The notes beneath the pieces are model-generated. The model was given only the letters and a program-made list of their open reading frames with translations, was not told where the DNA came from and did no database searches. Positions 35,507 to 44,687 of a stretch of DNA of 64,000 bases are shown here, in pieces. The stretch covers positions 124,001 through 188,000 of the forward strand of contig BPJP01000009.1 in the NCBI GenBank assembly GCA_026004675.1, given 5' to 3'. The position numbers and the translations under genes are program-made. This DNA is from Gemmatales bacterium. GTDB lineage: Bacteria; Planctomycetota; Planctomycetia; Gemmatales; Gemmataceae. Positions within the stretch are counted from its first letter, which is position 1, and each line of letters opens with the position of its first letter.

Positions 35507-36647
35507 ATGGACGCCCTACAATACGCCAAGGATCTGATCGCCTTCGATTCCGTCAGTCGGCAGTCGAACGCCTCGGTCAGCGACTATGTCGAACGGCGGC
35601 TGAAAGAACAGGGGTTCGATACGGAACGCATCGAATATGACGATCACAACGGCGTTCGCAAGGTGAATGTGATCGCCAAGAAGGGCAAGGGAACCGGCGG
35701 CCTGGCTTATTTCGGACATACGGACGTTGTGCCGGCCGACGACTGGCGCTTCGCGGAACACGGACCGTTTTCCGCCGACCGTCAAAGACAACAAGTTGTT
35801 CGGTCGGGGCAGCTGCGACATGAAAGGCTCGATTGCCTGCATGCTGTCGGCCGCTAGCTCGTTCCGGGCAAGCGACCTGAGGCAGCCTCTTTATTTCACT
35901 TGTACCGCCGATGAAGAAGTCGGCTACGTCGGCGCACGTGAAGTTGCCAAACGCTCACAACTCTACAAGGAAATGCTCGACTCGGATACGCGGGGCATCA
36001 TCGGCGAGCCAACTCGACTGCAAGTCGTTTACGCCCACAAGGGGACCTTCGGCTTCCGCGCTATTTCCGAAGGTCAGGCCGCCCACTCCAGCACTCGCCA
36101 AGGAAAAAATGCCAACCTCGCCATGATCCCTTTCCTGGTTGAAATGAAAGCCATCCATGACGAAACGGAATCGGACCCGCGCTGGCAAAACAGCGAATTC
36201 GATCCGCCGACGTTGAGTTGGAACATCGGCATCAATGATCATACCCACGCGATCAATATCAAGCCGCCCCAGAGTATTTGCACCGTCTATTTTCGCCCCA
36301 TGCCCGGCCAGGATCCTCAAATATGGATCGACCGCTCTCGCGCTGCTGCGGAAAAACATGGCCTGAAATTCGAAATCCTGCACACCGGCAACCCGTTCTA
36401 TACCGATCCCCATTCCGATTTCGTGCAAACCATGCTGAAATTGACCGGCAATCGGACGGCGACGACAGTAGCCTATGGCACGGATGGCGGCGTTTTCGGC
36501 GAAATGAAACACCTGGTCGTTTTCGGTCCCGGCGACATCGCCCAGGCCCATACCTGGGATGAATGGATCGACCTGGACCAACTCCGACGCGGCACCGAAC
36601 TGTACGCCCGGTTGATCCAGCGGTGGTGTCTCGAAAGCGACAACTAA
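35507..36647 (+). pseudogene. M20-family metallopeptidase/deacylase (ArgE/DapE-like), frameshifted
   Basis: The ATG at 35507 has GGGAGG seven bases upstream. The first frame gives DALQYAKDLIAFDSVSRQ and YFGHTDVVPADDW (metal His and Asp). It is lost after HGPF. Reading one base on, the second frame continues PPTVKDNKLFGRGSCDMKG with the bridging Asp, TCTADEEVGYVGAR (Glu-Glu), IIGEPT, and a dimerisation domain up to 36647. Dropping one base of the T4 run at 35768-35771 restores HGPFPPTVKDNKLFGRG and a full protein of about 379 residues. The family hydrolyses N-acyl amino acids or small peptides; the natural substrate is unclear. Confidence 0.82.
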
Positions 36648-36686
36648 CGTATCTGTTGAAACACCTGTAAATCCGGAAAGAAAACC

Positions 36687-37643
36687 ATGTCCCAACCCGA
36701 GGTACTCTGTTGCGGCATCGTGGTCGCCGACCACGTTTGCAGTCCGATTTCTCATGTGCCGCGCCCCGGCGAACTCGTAATGAGTGAGCGCATGCTGTTG
36801 ACCATAGGCGGCTGCGCTTCCAACACCGCCGTCGATCTAGCCAAGATGGACGTGCCGGTTGCGGTGGTTGGCAAGATCGGCGACGACGTTTTTGGCGGAA
36901 TCGTGGCGGATTCGCTCAGGCAACAAGGAGTCGACGTTTCTCTCTTGCAAATCGCTCCCGGTGTCGACACCAGCCAGACCCTCATCGTGAATGTCAAAGG
37001 CGAAGACCGCCGCTTTATTCACACCTTTGGCGCCAATTCGCTCTTCCGCGCTGCCGACATCCCTCTTGAGGCTGTCCGCCGCTGCAAGGTCATCTACCTT
37101 GGCGGCTATCTGCTCATGGAAAACATTGTCCAAGAAGAACTCGTCGCCACGTTCGAAGCCGCTCGCGCCGCCGGTGCCAGGACGGTGCTCGACGTGGCGA
37201 CCCCTGGTCGGGACGACTACCTGCCGCGCCTGGAAAAGATTCTTCCCGTCACGGACGTTTTTCTGCCCAATAGGGATGAGGCCGAATGCATTACCGGCGA
37301 AACCGATCCGCTCTCCCAGGCCGAAACACTGCGCAAACTGGGAGCCAACACGGTCGTCATCACCTGCGGGGGAGAAGGTTCGGTTCTTGTGAATGACCGT
37401 GTTCGCTTGCGGGCGGGAACCTTCCCGGTCGAATTCGTCGATGGGAGCGGAGGTGGTGACGCCTTCGATGCGGGCTTTATCTTCGGGTTGCTTCACCGAA
37501 TGGAAGTCGAAGACTGCTTGCGTGTCGCCAGTGCCTTGGGAGCCAGTTGTGTCCGGGCGATCGGCACGACACCAGGAGTCTTCACGCGTCAAGAATGCGA
37601 GGAATTTTTGCGCCGGCATGATCTCGAGATCGCAAGATTGTAG
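36687..37643 (+). CDS. PfkB-family carbohydrate kinase
   Basis: This ribokinase-fold sugar or nucleoside kinase has LTIGGCASNTAVDLAKM (signature 1 region), AVVGKIGDDVFGGI and the C-terminal catalytic motif FVDGSGGGDAFDAGFIFGLL, where the last Asp is the base. ITCGGEGSVLVND is the ATP-site strand. Substrate cannot be assigned. Length of 318 residues is normal. It lies 39 bases after the M20 gene, possibly as one transcript. Confidence 0.87.
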   Translation: MSQPEVLCCGIVVADHVCSPISHVPRPGELVMSERMLLTIGGCASNTAVDLAKMDVPVAVVGKIGDDVFGGIVADSLRQQGVDVSLLQIAPGVDTSQTLIVNVKGEDRRFIHTFGANSLFRAADIPLEAVRRCKVIYLGGYLLMENIVQEELVATFEAARAAGARTVLDVATPGRDDYLPRLEKILPVTDVFLPNRDEAECITGETDPLSQAETLRKLGANTVVITCGGEGSVLVNDRVRLRAGTFPVEFVDGSGGGDAFDAGFIFGLLHRMEVEDCLRVASALGASCVRAIGTTPGVFTRQECEEFLRRHDLEIARL

Positions 37644-37752
37644 AACGAATCGCACCCCTATTTCGTCTGTTTTTTGATTGTGTGGGAAGAAAGTCCAAGC
37701 TAAACTTTAGGTACTCGTGCTCGAGTCTGTTTTCTTTTTAGGGGGGTAAACA

Positions 37753-39027
37753 ATGTTGACACTGTGGGGCGAACAGCAGAAGTTCTGCGATGGCGTAACG
37801 CGTCGTGGATTTCTCAAGATTGGCGCCCTGGGGGCGGCCGGCTTGACCTTGGCCGACTTGCTCCGTCTACGGGCCCAAGCAGGCAACGCCTCTTCCAACA
37901 AAGCCTGCATCATGATTTATCTGCCGGGCGGTCCATCCCACATGGACATGTATGACCTCAAGCCCGATGCCCCGTCTGAGTTTCGCGGACAGTTCAAGCC
38001 AATTCAAACCAACGTGCCTGGCGTGCAAATTTGCGAGCACTTCCCGATGCAAGCCAGGATGTGGGACAAGCTCGCCTGCATTCGCTCGCTCGTAACCGTC
38101 AACGAGCATTCAGACACGATGGTCATGACCGGTTACCCCGATCGGGTCAACCGCATGGCGAATCACCCGTCGTTTGGCGCGGTCGTTTCCAAGGTTCGCA
38201 GCACCTCCGGTGATCAGGGCGTGCCTGCTTTCGTCAGTTTGCGAGGATCGACGCGAGGCACAGAGCCGGGATTCCTGGGAATTGCACATCGACCGTTCAC
38301 GCCAAGTGGCCCTGGCTTGAACAACCTGCGACTTAATCGCAGCATGGCCGTCAATCTCGAAGATCGGCGCAAACTCCTTTCCGAGTTCGACACCATTCGC
38401 CGAGATATCGATGCCAGTGGTTCCATGGCGGGGATGGATGACATTACCGCCCGTGCCTTCGAAATGGTCACCTCCGGCAAGATTCTCAAGGCTCTCGATC
38501 TGAGCCGGGAAGACCCGCGCGTGCGCGACCGCTACAAAGGAGTCGAAAGATTCCTTACCGCTCGCAGACTGATCGAAGCTGGTTGCGGCGTCGTCACCCT
38601 GGCGATCGGCGGATGGGACACGCACAGCAACAACTTCAAAACCCTGGAAAAACAGCTTCCGCAGGTCGACCGTGCCGTCGCCAACCTCGTGCAGGACCTG
38701 CACGACCGCGGCATGGACAAAGACGTATCGGTCGTTATGTGGGGTGAATTCGGCCGGACTCCGCGAATCAACAAGAATTCCGGCCGCGACCACTGGCCGC
38801 AAGTCATGTCCGCTCTCATTGCGGGCGGCGGCCTTAAAATGGGACAAGCCATCGGCGAAAGCACCTCGCGAGGCGAACGCCCCAAGGATCGGCCCATCTC
38901 ACCTTCCAATGTGCTCAGCACCCTCTATCGAGCCATGGGCATCGATCCGTCGCGGACATTCAACGATCCATCCGGGCGGCCGATCTATATCCTCGATGAA
39001 CGCGAACCGGTGCACGAACTCCTTTAG
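37753..39027 (+). CDS. DUF1501 protein with twin-arginine signal
   Basis: The N terminus CDGVTRRGFLKIGALGAAG is a Tat signal, so the protein is exported folded. The DUF1501 body shows IYLPGGPSHMDMYDLKPDAP, ICEHFPMQARMWDKL, GGWDTHSNNF and VVMWGEFGRTPRIN with GRDHW near the C terminus. This alkaline-phosphatase/sulfatase-like superfamily pattern is of unknown substrate. In planctomycetes the gene usually follows a DUF1553/DUF1549 cytochrome-type gene, which is missing here. GGGGGG lies close upstream of the ATG. A strong terminator follows. Confidence 0.9.
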   Translation: MLTLWGEQQKFCDGVTRRGFLKIGALGAAGLTLADLLRLRAQAGNASSNKACIMIYLPGGPSHMDMYDLKPDAPSEFRGQFKPIQTNVPGVQICEHFPMQARMWDKLACIRSLVTVNEHSDTMVMTGYPDRVNRMANHPSFGAVVSKVRSTSGDQGVPAFVSLRGSTRGTEPGFLGIAHRPFTPSGPGLNNLRLNRSMAVNLEDRRKLLSEFDTIRRDIDASGSMAGMDDITARAFEMVTSGKILKALDLSREDPRVRDRYKGVERFLTARRLIEAGCGVVTLAIGGWDTHSNNFKTLEKQLPQVDRAVANLVQDLHDRGMDKDVSVVMWGEFGRTPRINKNSGRDHWPQVMSALIAGGGLKMGQAIGESTSRGERPKDRPISPSNVLSTLYRAMGIDPSRTFNDPSGRPIYILDEREPVHELL

Positions 39028-39054
39028 CCGGTTTGCTCGCTCGACCAACGATAT

Positions 39055-39088
39055 GCCGGGAGTTTTCACTCCCGGCTTTTTGTTTTTT
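39055..39088 (+). terminator. Rho-independent terminator after DUF1501 gene
   Basis: GCCGGGAGT (39055-39063) pairs perfectly with ACTCCCGGC (39068-39076) around a TTTC loop and is followed by TTTTTGTTTTTT. It insulates the next cassette from upstream transcription. Confidence 0.9.
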
Positions 39089-39195
39089 GGTAGCCCGAAA
39101 AAACAGCCATCCCCTGTAAACATTCGCCAGTGCCTCTTTTTTCTCTTCTGAAATCGGCTTGTCTCAGTCGGCCAATGGCTCTTTCTGCTTTATCC

Positions 39196-39223
39196 TTGCC
39201 TCGAGCACGGACAGGGATAATAC
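39196..39223 (+). promoter_or_regulatory. Candidate promoter of the nuclease/HerA cassette
   Basis: TTGCCT (39196-39201), 16 bases, TAATAC (39218-39223), about 48 bases before the first start codon of the cassette and after the upstream terminator. The rest of 39089-39270 holds no gene. Confidence 0.4.
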
Positions 39224-39270
39224 TACATTCGTTATTGGACTTCTAATCGACTCCGAATGCGACGGCACTG

Positions 39271-40536
39271 ATGTCCTCGCCCGCGCTTGGATTTTACGAT
39301 CTTCTGACCTACCTGGACCGGCAACAATCGAGCCGTCTTCGGGGTTGTCCCAACGTGACGGTCTTGCAGGGACCGTTGGGACTGGCTCGCCACGTCTGGG
39401 AATCGTGGTGCCAGCGAACCGGTCGGCCCGTTGCTTCATGTGACCCAGCCGAACCCATCTCTCCTGAATCCATCGGAAAAAAGTGGTTCGAGACTTTGGC
39501 AAGCGTCGACGATCTTTATGGGCGTGCGGTCGCCTGCCTTGCCCGTGCCAGCGGACTGGATGCAGGCGAAATCGAAACCAAGCTCGCCATTTCCACTGGC
39601 TTCGACCTCGATGCGTTCTATCGACGCTGCCGGTTTGCCGAAGATGACCCAGCGGTGGCCTTGGCCCGCCTCATCATCGAAAAACGGCGCGCCGGTCAGG
39701 TTATATCGGCCGAGGACGTAGTACGCCTCGAATGGAGGACAACCAACGGCCGGCCGCCCTGGCTTAAGGTTTTCCAATCGGCGACTGGGCTGGTGTCTGT
39801 CGAACGTCTCCCCGCACTTTTCCTGACGGCTCGAGCGCCCGCCGAACTGAGCCAGGCGGCGTCTTGGTTGGAGATCGTCTGCGAAGAAATACCATCGATG
39901 CCCGTGGCGATCAGCGCCCAAGGAAAGACCGTCCGCGATTTCCTGAAACACGAGGCGCCCAGTCGTCTCACCGCCATAGTACGAGAAGGGGCCGTTGTTT
40001 TACGTGCCTGGGAGCATGAAGAAGTCCGTCACCGACTCGAAAAGGCGGGGATCGACGGCGGCAAACTATGCCGAGCTTCTGCGCAACTGGGAGGCGATGC
40101 CCTGTGGGACGATGTCGCTGAATCATTCGTTGAATTGGGGCAGCACCGGCATGGCAAAGTTGTCGCCGGTATCGCACGCAGTAGCGCCGAACAGTTCCTT
40201 TTCGATTTTCTCGAATCCCATCCTGCGACGACAGGACTGTTTCGTTTGAATTCGTCGCTCGATTTTTCCTTCGGCCCCGGGGTGGCGGAAGTCGATCTTT
40301 TCTGTCCGGAACTTCGATTGGTTATTGAAATCGACGGTTATTTCCACTTCCAGGATCCGGAACATTACCGCCGAGACCGCCGCAAGGATTTTCTATTGCA
40401 GAAGCAAGGTTATGTCGTTTTGCGTTTTCTGGCCGACGATATCGCCTGTCGCTTGGAAGAAATCGCCGAGACCATCATGGAAGCGATTGTCCATTGCCGA
40501 TCCCTCCGCGGAACAAGGAGAACCCATGGTGATTGA
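39271..40536 (+). CDS. DUF559-type (PD-(D/E)xK) nuclease with unknown N-terminal domain
   Basis: Residues about 300-410 of 421 form a VSR/DUF559-like endonuclease: Glu307 in SSAEQFLFDFLES, Asp342 in VAEVDLFCPEL, and Glu353-x-Asp355 in LVIEIDGYFHF, then HYRRDRRKDFLLQKQGYVVLRF, split across the last helix and strand. These are the metal and catalytic positions of the fold. The N-terminal 300 residues have a degenerate P-loop-like start (VTVLQGPLGLARHVW) without the lysine, so ATP binding is doubtful. It is the first gene of a three-gene cassette and overlaps the second gene by 11 bases. No strong ribosome site precedes the ATG. Confidence 0.75.
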   Translation: MSSPALGFYDLLTYLDRQQSSRLRGCPNVTVLQGPLGLARHVWESWCQRTGRPVASCDPAEPISPESIGKKWFETLASVDDLYGRAVACLARASGLDAGEIETKLAISTGFDLDAFYRRCRFAEDDPAVALARLIIEKRRAGQVISAEDVVRLEWRTTNGRPPWLKVFQSATGLVSVERLPALFLTARAPAELSQAASWLEIVCEEIPSMPVAISAQGKTVRDFLKHEAPSRLTAIVREGAVVLRAWEHEEVRHRLEKAGIDGGKLCRASAQLGGDALWDDVAESFVELGQHRHGKVVAGIARSSAEQFLFDFLESHPATTGLFRLNSSLDFSFGPGVAEVDLFCPELRLVIEIDGYFHFQDPEHYRRDRRKDFLLQKQGYVVLRFLADDIACRLEEIAETIMEAIVHCRSLRGTRRTHGD

Positions 40537-41446
40537 TACGCTGACCATTTCGCGACTGGGGCAATTCGTGCTCGCCTACCTGTTGGCGAACAAAGGGAGA
40601 GCCACTCGATCGAAATTGCAAAAGGCGGTCGCGCCGTTCCTTGAACGCCGCCTGGAAAAACGCGAGTTAGAGGAACATTTGGAGAAGGCCAAGAACGCGT
40701 TAGCCGACGCTGGCCTGGTTGCCTGGCTACCGAGGGGAAATGTTGTACTGACGGAGCGAGGACAAGCCGAGGTGCTTGATTTTTTGGGACTCGAGGCGCC
40801 GCCGAAACCCTGCGATTGGCGCACCATCAAGAATCGTTTTCTGGTTGCCAAAGCGATGGGCATTCCTGCTCGATCAGCCGAAACCACGTCGCTTGGCAAG
40901 AAAGAAGGATTGCAGGCCTCGATCCTGAAAAAACACTTCGCATTGAAGCCGGAAGCGAAAACGCTCGCACAAGTGCTCGACCTATTGGTTGCACAGGAGC
41001 TGGGTCTGGAGCTTCGCCCTGGTGAGAATCTTCTCCATCCCGATCGATTGCGTGAGAGTTTATTGACGAAATGGTTGAGCGAAGACGACAACGGCCGGGC
41101 TACGACAGCCGCTATGCCTTCGGTAGCGCCTCCGCCAGCAGAGCAGCCGCTCGATCTTGAAACGTTTGCCCAGCGTGTATGGGACGCTGTCCACCAATGC
41201 AGCACGGGTTGGTTTGGCGATAACAAGGTGTTCATTTCGCACGTTTGGCGGCAGATTCAAGATGCTGGCTCCCTATCAGGCATGACCATCGATCAGTTCA
41301 AAAACATGCTTGCCAAGGCGAACCAGGCGGGATTGGTCCCCCTGAGTCGTGCCGACCTGGTGCAGGTCATGGACCCGAACGATGTCCGCGAATCCGAAAC
41401 GAAGTATTTGAATGCTATATTTCACTTTATCGAAGTTATGAGGTAA
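40526..41446 (+). CDS. Winged-helix-like protein of the nuclease/HerA cassette
   Basis: The 306-residue protein starts at an ATG with AAGGAG five bases upstream. Residues 1-75 look like a winged helix: LGQFVLAYLLANKGRATRSKL, then ELEEHLEKAKNALADAGLVAWL and the wing GNVVLTERG. A middle region with LEASILKK-like helices and a Pro-rich linker lead to a second helical domain. That domain contains VWDAVHQCS...GDNKVFISHVWRQ and ends LVPLSRADLVQVMDPNDVRESE. I do not recognise a named family. Tight overlap with the nuclease gene and a three-base gap to the ATPase gene indicate that the three proteins work together, probably with this one as the DNA-binding or adaptor part. Confidence 0.7.
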   Translation: MVIDTLTISRLGQFVLAYLLANKGRATRSKLQKAVAPFLERRLEKRELEEHLEKAKNALADAGLVAWLPRGNVVLTERGQAEVLDFLGLEAPPKPCDWRTIKNRFLVAKAMGIPARSAETTSLGKKEGLQASILKKHFALKPEAKTLAQVLDLLVAQELGLELRPGENLLHPDRLRESLLTKWLSEDDNGRATTAAMPSVAPPPAEQPLDLETFAQRVWDAVHQCSTGWFGDNKVFISHVWRQIQDAGSLSGMTIDQFKNMLAKANQAGLVPLSRADLVQVMDPNDVRESETKYLNAIFHFIEVMR

Positions 41447-41449
41447 GCC

Positions 41450-44400
41450 ATGCGCGACGTGTCCACATTGCCCGGCACAGTCTCTCGCAAGGAGGAATTG
41501 GCCGAGCGAAAACGACAGGTCTTTTGTTCCGGCAATTATCCGGAGATTTTTCACGCCATTGTCCACAAGCACGAAATCTGGAAGCACGATCCTTTCGATG
41601 TGGAGTCGATCCACGAGGAAGCACGGGCGGTTTTCAATGGTCTGCTGATGCGTGCCACCAGCGATCATCCCAGCGCCGGACGGATTTTCACCCTGCTCGG
41701 CGAATCGGGTTGCGGCAAGACACACTTGATGCGTGCCTTTCGCAATGAAGTCCACGAACGAGAACTCGGTTATGTGGGCTACATGACGATGACGTCGACG
41801 GCGGAACATTACGACCGCTACATCCTCAGCAATCTCATCGACTCTCTGGACCAACCTTTTCTGCATCCGGAGATTCCGGCGTCAGGGTTGGCTCGGCTAT
41901 CCAAAAAACTGTTCGATGCCTTGCCCATCGCGTTCAACGAGCAACGGCAAAAACTTCGCGAAGAGGAGATTGATTCCGCTCAACTTGGCCGCCTCGTACG
42001 GGACATGACGCTCGAGCTGGAACGAAGCGATCCCCGCTTCAGCGACATCGGCGAGCCGGACGTTCTCAGTGCTTTGCTCTACTTGCAACGCGACGACCCG
42101 CCCATCAAAAGCCGCGTTTTGAAGTATCTTCGCTGTGAAGACCTTAATGCTTTCGACCGCCAAATGCTCGGCGACCTGGTGCCGAGGTGTCGGCCTGAAG
42201 ACCCGCTTCGCATGATCCGCACGCTGGGCAAGCTGATCCACGTACTCGAAAGAAGCGCTCTCGTCCTTCTCGTCGATCAAATGGAAGACATGACCGACCA
42301 GGAAACGCGGGACTTGCAAGCAGCAGCGCGCTTCCGCCGGGCTATTGACACGTTGTGTGCCGTCATCGACGAAGTGCCATCCGCAGTGGTGGTCATCGCC
42401 TGCCTCGAAGATTACTTCAAAAATCAGCAACCAAATCTTGCAAAATCGAAGCTCGACCGGCTTGTAAACGATCCCAAACAAACGAAATTGAATGCGCGCC
42501 GTTCGTTGGAAGAAATCAAGCAACTGCTTGCGCGCCGGCTGCGATACTTGTTCGACGAGTCGGGATTGGTTCCGAATCGTGGCGACGACATTTTCCCCTA
42601 TCGCGATGAAGACCTGATTCCTCTGACCAACCTGCGCATCCGCGACATTCTGGATGGTTTCCGCAGGCATCGCGAAGAATGCATCTTCGCTCGCGCCTGG
42701 AAGGCACCCATTTGGCAACAGCAGCCGAAACCTCCGTCTCCGCCAACCAGAAATATCGAAAGAATAGAACAAGAATGGAACGATTTTCGGGCGCGGACTT
42801 CTGCCTCTCCACCCGACGCCGAAAAAGATTTGGCCGAGTTGCTCGGTTGGGCGATCAGCCAAAGCGGCGCCGAATTAGCCGGGTATCATTTCGAAATTGA
42901 ACTTTGCCACGATTACTGCATTCGCGTGCTGATCCATGAACCTGATAATGACGCGCGAAAGCTGTTCGTCGCGGTTTGCAACAAGAAGCCGCAAGGGAAA
43001 TGGCTGATGGAACAGATCGAGAATGCCGAGGGATTCGCTCACGAGGACCCCTTGGCCATTGTGCGTTCGACCCCATTTCCCCAGAGTCCAAACGCCAAGG
43101 TCATGAAAAAAGTGGCAGCGATTATCACTCGGGGCGGACGCCGTGTCGTCATCGAAGACAGCGACTGGCGAACGATGTTGGCGTTGCGGGCGTTTCTGAT
43201 TCAGCACAAAAAAGACGACGGCGTTGCGGACTGGTTGCGGGAAAGTCGGCCTCTCACCACTCTCCCCTCGCTGCAAACTCTCCTCGATCTCGACAACGGC
43301 CCGGCAACGCCGGCAGTCCCTCCAACCGCCGCCAATCCCCCATCGTCCTCTTCAGACGACCAACCCACTGCCGCAAAGCCAGCGGAGCAAAGGAATATTC
43401 GTCCTCCAGTTCCAACCGGAAGCCTCCTGGTGGGCACGACGACGGGAATCGCCCCGCAGGAAATGACGTTGAACCTGTCGGATTTGACGCAACACATCGC
43501 CTTTCTCGGTACGACGGGAAGCGGCAAAACAACGGCGGCCCTGAATCTGATCGAACAACTTTTGCTGCAAGGCGTTCCCGCTGTGCTGGTCGACCGCAAG
43601 GGGGACCTGTGCGGCTACGCGGATCCGTCGGTGTGGAACCAAACGATGCTGCCCGACGAATCGGACGACCGCAAAAATCAGTTGCGGGAAAAAGTGGATG
43701 TGGCCATTTTTACTCCGGGGCATAGCGATGGAAGGCCGCTCGATATTTCCCTCGTTCCGGATGGCACGTCGCAGATGACAGCTCATGAACAGGATCAAAT
43801 CGCCGGTTTTGCTGCTACCGCTCTCGGCAGCATGATGAGATATCGGACGCGGACCGACCAAAAATGCCACGCTGTCTTGCGTCAAGCGATCACCCTTCTG
43901 ATCGAACAGGGATTACCAGTCACGCTCCCACAACTGATCGATATGGTTACGCATGAGGACCCGTCACTGATTACCAGGGTCGGATCGTTGGGGAACCACT
44001 TCCGCAAGCTGGCTCAGGACTTGCAAACGTTGCAGATCAACCAAAACCGGCTACTCCAGAATCACGGCGAGAAACTCAGCATCGACTTGCTGCTTGGGCG
44101 AGGACCATTCGCCATTCCCGGCAAAACGCGCCTCAGTATCATCAGCACGAAATTCCTCGGAGACAATATCGACATTCAGTTCTGGATCACGCAGTTGCTA
44201 TTGGAAATCACACGTTGGGGCAACCAGAATCCGCATCCCGAGTTGCAAGCAGTTTTCATGTTCGACGAAGCCGACTTGTACCTTCCAGCACAGAGGCAGC
44301 CGGCGACAAAAGCTCCGATGGAAAACCTGTTGAAACGCATTCGCTCGGCTGGCGTCGGCATCATGTTGGCGACGCAAAGCCCCGGCGATCTCGATTATCG

Positions 44401-44668
44401 TTGCCGGGAAATGATCGGTACCTGGCTGGCTGGCCGTATCACCCAGAATACTGCCCTGGAAAAACTCAAACCAATGTTCGCTCAATACGGAGCCGAGCAG
44501 ATCGCCAGTAAGCTCCCAGCCCAACCAACCGGCCACTTCTATCTCATCCGCAGCCAGGGAGTGACACCCCTCAAAGCCAAGCCGTCGTTTTTGCGAACCA
44601 GACAGCTGGCAGAAGAGGAAATCCTTGCACTTGCTGCTAACGCAGCCAATCGCTGCCACAAGGCATGA
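41450..44668 (+). CDS. Double-ATPase protein: N-terminal AAA domain plus C-terminal HerA/FtsK-like translocase
   Basis: The 1,072-residue protein joins two motor domains. The first (about 50-430) is ORC/Cdc6- or STAND-like, with Walker A LGESGCGKTH (residues 83-92) and Walker B LVLLVDQMED (Asp276). The second (about 660-1065) is HerA-like: GTTGSGKTTAALNL (from residue 687), VDRKGDLCGYA, and Walker B VFMFDEADLYLP (938-946). IMLATQSPGDLDYRC and GRITQNTALEKL are typical of HerA/DUF853 hexameric DNA translocases. A Pro/Ala/Ser-rich linker near 625-660 separates them. The start has GAGG six bases upstream, touching the stop of the previous gene. HerA-like pumps with nuclease partners act in end resection or phage defence. 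Confidence 0.82.
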   Translation: MRDVSTLPGTVSRKEELAERKRQVFCSGNYPEIFHAIVHKHEIWKHDPFDVESIHEEARAVFNGLLMRATSDHPSAGRIFTLLGESGCGKTHLMRAFRNEVHERELGYVGYMTMTSTAEHYDRYILSNLIDSLDQPFLHPEIPASGLARLSKKLFDALPIAFNEQRQKLREEEIDSAQLGRLVRDMTLELERSDPRFSDIGEPDVLSALLYLQRDDPPIKSRVLKYLRCEDLNAFDRQMLGDLVPRCRPEDPLRMIRTLGKLIHVLERSALVLLVDQMEDMTDQETRDLQAAARFRRAIDTLCAVIDEVPSAVVVIACLEDYFKNQQPNLAKSKLDRLVNDPKQTKLNARRSLEEIKQLLARRLRYLFDESGLVPNRGDDIFPYRDEDLIPLTNLRIRDILDGFRRHREECIFARAWKAPIWQQQPKPPSPPTRNIERIEQEWNDFRARTSASPPDAEKDLAELLGWAISQSGAELAGYHFEIELCHDYCIRVLIHEPDNDARKLFVAVCNKKPQGKWLMEQIENAEGFAHEDPLAIVRSTPFPQSPNAKVMKKVAAIITRGGRRVVIEDSDWRTMLALRAFLIQHKKDDGVADWLRESRPLTTLPSLQTLLDLDNGPATPAVPPTAANPPSSSSDDQPTAAKPAEQRNIRPPVPTGSLLVGTTTGIAPQEMTLNLSDLTQHIAFLGTTGSGKTTAALNLIEQLLLQGVPAVLVDRKGDLCGYADPSVWNQTMLPDESDDRKNQLREKVDVAIFTPGHSDGRPLDISLVPDGTSQMTAHEQDQIAGFAATALGSMMRYRTRTDQKCHAVLRQAITLLIEQGLPVTLPQLIDMVTHEDPSLITRVGSLGNHFRKLAQDLQTLQINQNRLLQNHGEKLSIDLLLGRGPFAIPGKTRLSIISTKFLGDNIDIQFWITQLLLEITRWGNQNPHPELQAVFMFDEADLYLPAQRQPATKAPMENLLKRIRSAGVGIMLATQSPGDLDYRCREMIGTWLAGRITQNTALEKLKPMFAQYGAEQIASKLPAQPTGHFYLIRSQGVTPLKAKPSFLRTRQLAEEEILALAANAANRCHKA

Positions 44669-44687
44669 ACGAAAGGAGTGTTTCCTC

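Noticed and set aside
35768..35771. Programmed ribosomal frameshift in the M20 gene
   Set aside because: The site lacks a slippery heptamer or following pseudoknot, and the shift needed is +1; a mutation or data error is simpler.
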